64,000 bases of DNA from assembly GCF_038070315.1 (NCBI RefSeq), contig NZ_JBBPCC010000016.1:62001-126000 (forward strand), written 5' to 3'. Source of the stretch: Paenibacillus_G filicis. GTDB lineage: Bacteria > Bacillota > Bacilli > Paenibacillales > NBRC-103111. Below are positions 58,369-64,000 of this stretch, piece by piece. The notes below the pieces were generated by a model. It made no database searches. It worked only from the letters and a program-made list of their open reading frames with translations, and had not been told where the DNA came from. The position numbers and the translations under genes were made by a program. Position 1 is the first letter of the stretch; each line of letters starts with the position of its first letter.

Positions 58369-59934
58369 ATGAATGAAATGAATCTAAAAAGACTGGAATA
58401 CGACAAAATCCGAGAGCAGCTGCTAGCCTGCACGGTCTCATCCGGCGGAAGAAGGCTAGCGGAGCGCCATCGGCCTAGCTCCCTGGAGACGGAAGTTCGC
58501 ACCTGGCTGAGCGAAACGGACGAGGCGGCTAGGCTGCTGGCAGCAGGGGCGAGTATTCCCTTATCGGCCATGGAAGGGATTGAGCCGTTTCTGGGTCAGC
58601 TGGGCCAGGGAAAAATCTATAATGAGCAGGAGCTTGGCTTTCTCAACAGCTGGCTCACGGCTGTCGCACAGATGAAGCGCTACATGGAGAGTAAGCGCCC
58701 GCTCGCTCCTCAGATCAGCAGCTATGCCGATGCGATGGACGAATGCCTGGACCTGTGTGAGCAGCTCGACCGCTGCATCCGTCATGGGGCTCTGACCGAT
58801 CAGGCGAGCAGCGCGCTGGCTGATATTCGACGGCATAAGGCGGCAGCGGAGCTTAAGGTTGAGCGCAAGCTCAGTCAGACGCTCGGCAGGTACAAGCATG
58901 CGCTGCAGGAGCTCTTGATCAGCAAGCGCAACGGGCATTATGTCATCCCGGTCAGACGTGATTCCCGCAAGCAGGTGCCGGGTACGATATGGGACGAATC
59001 GGCAAGCGGCCAAACCTTATTTATCGAGCCGGTCGATGTGGCGGAGCTGCATGCAGAGTGGCAGTCGTGGAAATCCGAGGAGGAACGGGAGCGGATGATC
59101 GTGCTAGCCGAGCTATCGGAGCTGGCCGAAGGCCGGGCTGCCAAGCTGAGGTGGAACCTGGAGACGATGGCGGTCTTTGATTTTATATTCGCCCGGGCCA
59201 AGCTGTCCCGAACCTGGGACGGGATCGCTGCTCGGCTATCTTCGAGGTCTATCGTCAAGCTCGTCAACGCGAGACATCCGCTGCTGGGGCCGTCGTGTCA
59301 GCCGCTCAACCTATCGATAGGCCAGCATTGGCGCCAATTGATTATTACGGGGCCCAATACAGGTGGCAAAACCATTGCGCTCAAAACGATAGGCTTGCTG
59401 GCTCTGATGGTGCAGTCCGGTCTGCTTATTCCGGCTGGGGAAGGAACTGTGTTCGGACTGTTCGAGCATGTGCTGGCCGATGTGGGCGATGGACAGAGCA
59501 TCGAGAAGTCGCTCAGCACCTTCTCGGCGCATATGGCTAACTTGAAGGAAATGATGGATGCGGCGGGCAGCCGCTCTCTGCTGCTGCTCGACGAGCTGGC
59601 AGCAGGGACGGACCCTGGTGAAGGGATCGCCTTATCTATTGCCGTACTGGAAGAGCTGCTGCAGCGGGGCTCCATGGTTGCAGCGACGACGCACTTCAAT
59701 GAGATTAAGCGCTACGCAGCGGATACGCCGGGGTGCACGAATGCCCGTATGGCCTTTGACCCGGAGACGCTGCGCCCGTTGTACCGTCTGGAGATCGGAG
59801 AAGCCGGCGATAGCTATGCCTTTGCGATAGCCCGGCGTTTCGGGTTGCCTGAGCAGGTGGTGGAAAGGGCGGAGGAGCGTGCGGCTGCTGGCCGCGCGGG
59901 CCGTCAGGGAGCCGGGTCGGACATGGATGCGTAA
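58369..59934 (+). CDS. short MutS2-type ATPase lacking KOW and SMR domains
   Basis: 521 residues, against about 785 for canonical MutS2. The N-terminal half is the MutS core/clamp (LEYDKIREQLLACTVSSGGRRLAERHRPSS ... LLISKRNGHYVIPVRRDSRKQVPGTIWDESASGQTLFIEPVDVAELHAE). The C-terminal half is the ATPase: Walker A GPNTGGKT near residue 328, ADVGDGQSIEKSLSTFSAHM, Walker B SLLLLDELAAGTDPGEG, and TTHFNEIKRYA. It ends after RFGLPEQVVERAEE, where the connector, KOW and SMR nuclease domains of full MutS2 would begin. MutS2 in B. subtilis splits collided ribosomes; a short paralogue could act on ribosomes or DNA. AGGGAGG precedes the ATG. Two leader terminators lie upstream. Confidence 0.9.
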   Translation: MNEMNLKRLEYDKIREQLLACTVSSGGRRLAERHRPSSLETEVRTWLSETDEAARLLAAGASIPLSAMEGIEPFLGQLGQGKIYNEQELGFLNSWLTAVAQMKRYMESKRPLAPQISSYADAMDECLDLCEQLDRCIRHGALTDQASSALADIRRHKAAAELKVERKLSQTLGRYKHALQELLISKRNGHYVIPVRRDSRKQVPGTIWDESASGQTLFIEPVDVAELHAEWQSWKSEEERERMIVLAELSELAEGRAAKLRWNLETMAVFDFIFARAKLSRTWDGIAARLSSRSIVKLVNARHPLLGPSCQPLNLSIGQHWRQLIITGPNTGGKTIALKTIGLLALMVQSGLLIPAGEGTVFGLFEHVLADVGDGQSIEKSLSTFSAHMANLKEMMDAAGSRSLLLLDELAAGTDPGEGIALSIAVLEELLQRGSMVAATTHFNEIKRYAADTPGCTNARMAFDPETLRPLYRLEIGEAGDSYAFAIARRFGLPEQVVERAEERAAAGRAGRQGAGSDMDA

Positions 59935-59972
59935 GCGGCAAAGAAAAGTAGCATAGGCTGTGACAACTGCGG

Positions 59973-60003
59973 TCTGGCAGGCTGTTGCAGCCTGCCTGCC
60001 AGA
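59973..60003 (+). terminator. hairpin after the MutS2-like gene
   Basis: Perfect 10-bp arms TCTGGCAGGC (59973-59982) and GCCTGCCAGA (59994-60003). The T-run is poor (TTGCCC). It shares GGCTGTGACA and GCAGGCTGTTGC with the terminator-like repeats at 33307 and 34472. Confidence 0.5.
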
Positions 60004-60140
60004 TTGCCCGCCTATACAGAAAATGTACCAACCACGACAAGGTATTTAAGGTAAAATTGTATAGACCATAAACGCAAGTAAAATCTATCTTATTCGGACT
60101 GACCAAGGATGAATTTGTTGAATTGAATGGGGCGAAATGA

Positions 60141-60557
60141 ATGCAAGGTTATAATGTCATCATGGTGTACAACAACACTCTGGATCGATTATTGATGTGC
60201 AAGCGGATCAAAGATCCGTATAAAGGGTTAAGCAACTTAGTGGGCGGTAAGATCGAAGCGGGCGAAGCAGGCCTAGATAGCGCTTATAGAGAGTTATTCG
60301 AAGAAACGAGTATTTCTAGAGAGGATATCACGCTGCATCACTTGATGGATTTTACTTATTATTATCAGCATTGTTATGTTGAAGTGTACGTTGGCAAATT
60401 AAGACGCGATGTCGAGATTTCCGGAGATGAAAATCCCTTATACTGGTCCGAATTAACGCCGGATTTCTTCGATATGTCGCTATACGCGGGTGAAGGCAAT
60501 ATAGGACATATGGTAGCGCAGGTGAATATGTATAAGGATGCAGTTCTGCGCGATTAA
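60141..60557 (+). CDS. Nudix hydrolase
   Basis: 138 residues. The Nudix box is GKIEAGEAGLDSAYRELFEETSI, which fits Gx5Ex7REUxEExGU except that Ser replaces the last Gly. The metal-binding REL..EE core is intact. The N-terminus VIMVYNNTLDRLLMCKRIKDPYKGLSNLVGG resembles 8-oxo-dGTP-type MutT proteins. It hydrolyses a nucleoside diphosphate linked to X; the substrate is open. The gene is AT-richer than the MutS2-like gene. It is followed 38 bp later by an unknown gene on the same strand. Confidence 0.9.
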   Translation: MQGYNVIMVYNNTLDRLLMCKRIKDPYKGLSNLVGGKIEAGEAGLDSAYRELFEETSISREDITLHHLMDFTYYYQHCYVEVYVGKLRRDVEISGDENPLYWSELTPDFFDMSLYAGEGNIGHMVAQVNMYKDAVLRD

Positions 60558-60594
60558 GGGCAAGCAGGCATCACGACCAGTTCCGGAGGGGAAA

Positions 60595-61269
60595 ATGATC
60601 AGAGCATTGGCTTCGATGTGTTTAGGTTGGATATTTTACCGGTCGCCTTCCGTTCCATGGTCGGCTCAAGAAATCCAAGAATATGAGGAGCTCTACTCGG
60701 CTGCGGTCTCCGGTCATTCGGACATCCTCTACACCAGTAAGTATCCCAAGTACCGGTTTATTCAATATATCGCGGGGTCCAAGCCGGTAAGATTGCATGG
60801 TTCCAACAGAAAGGACATTACGGAATTTCAACCCCGACTGCAGACGCTATTTAACGGTCAATATGTCGAGGCTGTCTTTGCAACCAGAGACAGTGTGTGG
60901 GCGTTATTCTATGCGGTATTTGACCGGGCGAAGCTGGAGGGGAATTTTCGAAATGCCTGCTTGACCGTCAAAGGGGATACCAGCCGTTACTATTTCTTCT
61001 CCCTGACCCGGGCAACGGCGGACCGGAACCCCTGGACGGAGGGTATGGTGTATATCCTGCCCGATGCATCCTTTACTCACACAAGCGATGGCATCGTTTC
61101 CTTTGATGAATGGACAAGTTCAGAACCTGTCACTCCTCTCACCCGCCTGTCTGTAAAGCCGCAGGATTTTTACTGGATGGATAAGGTTTCTTGCCATAAG
61201 CCCAGGGAGTTGGTCTTGATATCGTGGCTGCTCTACAAGTCTAGAGTTAGATGGGGGAGGAATGAGTAG
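60595..61269 (+). CDS. hypothetical protein (224 residues)
   Basis: No known domain. The protein is soluble and rich in aromatic and basic residues: QEIQEYEELYSAAVSGHSDILYTSKYPKYRFIQYIAGSKPVRLHGSNRKDITEFQPRLQT, then RDSVWALFYAVFDRAKLEGNF and TRATADRNPWTEGMVYILPDASF. ATG 60595 follows GGAGGGG; the upstream in-frame start overlaps the Nudix gene. It may be cotranscribed with the Nudix gene. Function unknown. Confidence 0.7.
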   Translation: MIRALASMCLGWIFYRSPSVPWSAQEIQEYEELYSAAVSGHSDILYTSKYPKYRFIQYIAGSKPVRLHGSNRKDITEFQPRLQTLFNGQYVEAVFATRDSVWALFYAVFDRAKLEGNFRNACLTVKGDTSRYYFFSLTRATADRNPWTEGMVYILPDASFTHTSDGIVSFDEWTSSEPVTPLTRLSVKPQDFYWMDKVSCHKPRELVLISWLLYKSRVRWGRNE

Positions 61270-61420
61270 TATATCGGTTCCGGCTGGAAGCGCCAGGAAA
61301 TTTGAGAAAACGACACCTTTGTTCAGTTTGACTTCCTCAGTAACCTTGCCAAAACTGCGTTTTTAATTACACAGGGCAGATTGTCTTTACAATTTCCCCC
61401 ATTGCATCGTCATTCCATAC

Positions 61421-62653
61421 TTAATGTACATGCGCCCTCTTATATAAGACTGGTATTGCCAATGCTATAAGAATCATCCCCATAAACGCGGGCGCGGCAT
61501 GGCCGAGTGATACATAGATTTGACCTCCGATAATAGGTCCAATCATTCTTGCTAAAGCCTGAATAGACTGGCTGCCTCCTTGAATTCTTCCTTGTTCACT
61601 AGAGTCAACAGACTTGGAGAGCATCCCATTGAATGAAGGCCCGAAGATCGAATCCCCAAAAGCAAATATAAACATGCCAACAATAAGAAGAGGATAGAAG
61701 GAGAACAAAGCAGATAGCGCAATCAGACTGTAGCCTATAATCTCCGAAGCCATTCCTAGAATGGCTATTTGTTTATCAGTAAGCTTTAACAAAAGCTTGG
61801 GCATGATGAGGCCTTGTGAAATAATGTCCAGGAAGCCCATGATTGAAAACATAGCTCCGATTAATGCAGGCTTCCAATCGAAAGTATCCATTGTAAATTG
61901 CGAAAAAACGGCCTGTAAGGATCCGTTGGGTATCCAAAGTAAGAATGCTGAGATAAGCAGCCATTTTAAGTTTTTCATGGCAAGCAGGTGTGCAAGCTGT
62001 GTAAATGGATTCAGTCTGATCAAGGTAATCTCTTTCAGTCTATTCTTCTTATCAAGGCTCTCAGGCATAAAATAGAATCCATAAATGACATTCAATAAAG
62101 TGATGATTGCTCCCACATACATGGGTACCGAATAACCAAACTTGGCGAGTAATCCGCCTAAAGTGGGGCCAATGACCGTGCCTACCCCTACCACCGCGCT
62201 CAACCATCCAAAGTATTTGGTTCTCTGATTGGGAGGAATGATATCTGCAAAGTAGGCGAAGATCGTGCTTATGCTCCCGCCAGTTATCCCCTCTATGATG
62301 CGCCCAACAAATAGTACCCATAGAGCACCTCCTATACCAAAAACGAAGTACCCGATTGCTGAACCCAATAGGCATAGTAAGAGCACTGGACGACGGCCAT
62401 ATCTGTCGCTCAAAGCTCCAAATACGGGGGCCGCAAAAAACACGCAGCATGCATAAACCGAGGTCAACAGCGTAACAACTATAGCTTGTTCTCCCGGATT
62501 GCTTGTATAAGGCTGCACTAAGAATGGGACGACGGGTGTGATGATACTGAAGCCTATTCCGCAAAGAAACACAGAGATAAGTCCGAATAGTAAAGCGTGC
62601 TTATCTACGGCTTGTACTGTGTTCGGTTCGTTGTGTGAGCTAGATTTGGACAC
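61421..62653 (-). CDS. MFS multidrug/tetracycline-type efflux transporter
   Basis: 410 residues with 12 predicted helices. It carries MFS motif A GALSDRYGRRPVLLL between helices 2 and 3, and the drug:H+ antiporter motif C region VVGVGTVIGPTLGGLLAKFG in helix 5, as in TetA(B/C)-type proteins. A second motif A-like loop is weak. The probable role is proton-driven drug export at the cytoplasmic membrane. It lies downstream of a MarR gene on the same strand, with two operator-like repeats in its own promoter region. Confidence 0.9.
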   Translation of the reverse strand: MSKSSSHNEPNTVQAVDKHALLFGLISVFLCGIGFSIITPVVPFLVQPYTSNPGEQAIVVTLLTSVYACCVFFAAPVFGALSDRYGRRPVLLLCLLGSAIGYFVFGIGGALWVLFVGRIIEGITGGSISTIFAYFADIIPPNQRTKYFGWLSAVVGVGTVIGPTLGGLLAKFGYSVPMYVGAIITLLNVIYGFYFMPESLDKKNRLKEITLIRLNPFTQLAHLLAMKNLKWLLISAFLLWIPNGSLQAVFSQFTMDTFDWKPALIGAMFSIMGFLDIISQGLIMPKLLLKLTDKQIAILGMASEIIGYSLIALSALFSFYPLLIVGMFIFAFGDSIFGPSFNGMLSKSVDSSEQGRIQGGSQSIQALARMIGPIIGGQIYVSLGHAAPAFMGMILIALAIPVLYKRAHVH

Positions 62654-62680
62654 TTAAGTTCTCCCCTCAAGATTCGTGGT

Positions 62681-62737
62681 TTGTCTTCCTCGGAAACAAA
62701 AACATCGTATCATCATTTTGCTTCCTTGGCAACAAAA
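62681..62737. promoter_or_regulatory. two MarR-type operator candidates upstream of the efflux gene
   Basis: CTTCCTCGGAAACAAAA (62685-62701) and CTTCCTTGGCAACAAAA (62721-62737) are direct repeats 36 bp apart with two differences. Each lies in an imperfect palindrome of the form TTTG...CAAA. They lie 30-85 bp before the efflux start codon. Confidence 0.55.
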
Positions 62738-62752
62738 TAATAGCCATAGAAA

Positions 62753-62785
62753 AGGCAGCCCGTTCTCCATAGAGCCAGGCTGCCT
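62753..62785 (-). terminator. terminator of the MarR gene
   Basis: AGGCAGCC and GGCTGCCT pair perfectly. On the minus strand TTTTC follows. It shows that the MarR gene and the efflux gene are separate transcripts at least in part. Confidence 0.75.
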
Positions 62786-62810
62786 GTAGGTTGATCTTCA
62801 TTATTCAAAT

Positions 62811-63284
62811 TTATTCCGACTTCATATCTATACCCTGTTTCATAATTTCTGCATCCAAATGCCGGCTATACTTGTCCATGAAGCGGAGCATACTGTCAAA
62901 TTGCTCCTCGGTTACCTGCTCAAATACGGCTTTATCCCGCTCTTGAAACTCTTGGTGCAGTTCCTCATGAATGTTATAAATGACTTTGCCTTGCTCAGTA
63001 AGCCTAAAATAGATTTCTTTCTTGTTTTCCGGCTTCTGGTAGCTTTCGATCAGGCCTTTTTTGACGAGCTTCTTCGTTATTTTACTTATGGCACCGCTAG
63101 TCATATAAAGGGACTCGGCAAGTTTTGTCACATTGGAATCCACATTTCTTTCAATGCATTCGATGCAGTGGACTTCAGAAGACTTATGACCCTTAAGACT
63201 GTCTTCCATCTTAAACTTATTCAGCCAAACCATTTTGTTGAATAAGTCCCTGAAACCCACTCTGACCTGTTCTTCTTTGTTCAT
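62811..63284 (-). CDS. MarR-family transcriptional regulator
   Basis: 157 residues. The winged helix is NVTKLAESLYMTSGAISKITKKLVKKGLIESYQKPENKKEIYFRLTEQG. Two cysteines in HCIECIE precede it and could serve redox sensing. The ATG at 63284 follows GGGAGGAT with 5-6 bases spacing. It lies upstream of the efflux transporter gene, which it probably represses through the repeats at 62681-62737. Confidence 0.9.
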   Translation of the reverse strand: MNKEEQVRVGFRDLFNKMVWLNKFKMEDSLKGHKSSEVHCIECIERNVDSNVTKLAESLYMTSGAISKITKKLVKKGLIESYQKPENKKEIYFRLTEQGKVIYNIHEELHQEFQERDKAVFEQVTEEQFDSMLRFMDKYSRHLDAEIMKQGIDMKSE

Positions 63285-63439
63285 GGCCGATCCTCCCATC
63301 CGTTCGTCTCCATACCTCTACCTTACCAAAAACAAAAACAGAGTGGTAGTCCAGCTCCCAACCCGCACATTTTATAAGATCTATCATCAACATAAGCATC
63401 CAGGGTGAGAACCAGATGTTTTTCTTGTTTCACTTTACT

Positions 63440-63487
63440 TTGACAAAATATATTAACTAGTGTTAATTTATTTATGCTAGTTAATAT
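63440..63487 (+). promoter_or_regulatory. promoter and operator of the TetR-type gene
   Basis: A perfect TTGACA lies at 63440-63445, with an extended -10-like TGTTAATTT at 63461-63469. The 11-bp inverted repeat ATATTAACTAG (63450-63460) / CTAGTTAATAT (63477-63487) covers the spacer and the start region, where bound repressor would block transcription. Autoregulation by the TetR protein is likely. Confidence 0.6.
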
Positions 63488-63507
63488 TTATCTAAGGCGG
63501 ATGATGA

Positions 63508-64000
63508 ATGCATACAGATATCTCTTTGAGGGAGTGGAAGAAAGCGCGCAGCAAAGTGGCATTGTATGAAGCCATGCTGGCATTGATAGAGGATAGGATG
63601 TTCAGGGAAGTGATGCTCGACGATATTTGCCGGAGGGCGGAGGTATCCCGGGTTACGTTTTTTAAATTTTTTGCAAGAAAGGAAGACCTGCTCGTCTATT
63701 ACATGCGGGTATGGCTGACCGAGCGTATGATCGAGATTGAAGCCGGACAGAAGCGCGGGTTCGCCGCGATCAGGCATCTGCTGCATCAAGTGGCGGAAGC
63801 GTACCGGGTGAGAGCGGGCATTATGCCCAGCCTGATCGCTGCGCTGGCGGAGGTGAAGATGCATCCTGCGATGCCGGAGCTCAGCGAGGCTGAGGTTCGG
63901 CTGCTGTTCCCGGGGCATGAAGACCTGGGAGCCCTGGCCCCCGACATGTTCAAGCTGTTTCGGCAGTGCATGACCGAGGCGGAAGCCGCAGGGGAATTGA
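63508..64000 (+). CDS. TetR-family transcriptional regulator, truncated by the window end
   Basis: The frame is open to the last base; 164 codons are visible. The TetR HTH is KVALYEAMLALIEDRMFREVMLDDICRRAEVSRVTFFKFFARKEDLLVYYMRVWL, followed by helical ligand-binding sequence (RHLLHQVAEAYRVRAGIMPSLIAALAEVKMHPAMPEL). The ATG at 63508 follows AAGGCGG with 7 bases spacing. The inverted repeat just upstream is its likely operator. The C-terminus and the regulated genes lie beyond the window. Confidence 0.88.
   Translation, partial: MHTDISLREWKKARSKVALYEAMLALIEDRMFREVMLDDICRRAEVSRVTFFKFFARKEDLLVYYMRVWLTERMIEIEAGQKRGFAAIRHLLHQVAEAYRVRAGIMPSLIAALAEVKMHPAMPELSEAEVRLLFPGHEDLGALAPDMFKLFRQCMTEAEAAGEL

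Overview
The window looks like a chromosomal stretch of a moderately GC-rich Firmicute, most likely Paenibacillus or a close relative. This is inferred from strong AAGGAGG-type ribosome binding sites, many Rho-independent terminators, 7TM sensor kinases with SARP-type response regulators, class II GalT, and small families known mostly from Bacilli (YmaF, CD3324-like, EVE, DinB, WYL regulators). No rRNA, tRNA, CRISPR array or phage module was seen.

Layout. 0-5 kb: the 3' part of a LacI-type regulator, a small membrane protein, the pseudouridine synthase RluF, and a divergent OmpR-type regulator / 7TM histidine kinase pair. 5-10 kb: a galactose (Leloir) operon galK-galE-galT with a divergent AraC-type regulator and a recognisable activator-dependent promoter. 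10-22 kb: a signalling block with a dual-kinase hybrid sensor, its REC-SARP partner, a cysteine-rich chemoreceptor, a CHASE3 hybrid kinase and a YkuI-like EAL protein. 22-29 kb: a SWIM / SNF2 pair, a dehydratase-like protein, a nucleotidyltransferase / GNAT pair, then a sulfurtransferase.

29.9-35.8 kb is a patchwork accessory region. The 3' end of the sulfurtransferase gene recurs in decayed form at least three times. Between the copies lie a truncated carboxymuconolactone decarboxylase-like gene, a quinone reductase / HxlR pair, low-GC genes (CD3324-like protein, methyltransferase), a VOC protein, an IS3 remnant, ymaF and two families of terminator-like repeats.

36-45 kb is an alpha-1,6-mannan-oligosaccharide operon. 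It has a GntR/LacI chimeric regulator, a sigma-A promoter with a cre-like site, GH125, a binding protein, two permeases and two GH76 enzymes. None of the glycosidases has an export signal, so oligosaccharides are probably imported and cut in the cytoplasm by GH76 and GH125. No ATPase gene is present; a shared MsmX-type ATPase is likely.

45-57 kb: pentapeptide, WYL, DinB and EVE proteins, the potABCD polyamine transporter, an MscS channel, a DapA / LysR pair, and a barnase-barstar pair whose nuclease carries a lipobox. 57.5-60 kb holds the most intriguing locus: an Rrf2 regulator, then a promoter, a structured leader with an 8-codon SD-preceded ORF and two tandem terminators, and then a MutS2-type ATPase lacking the KOW and SMR domains. 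This layout resembles ribosome-mediated attenuation of a ribosome-rescue or resistance factor. 60-64 kb: a Nudix hydrolase, an unknown protein, a TetA-like efflux pump with a MarR regulator, and a TetR-type regulator cut by the window end.
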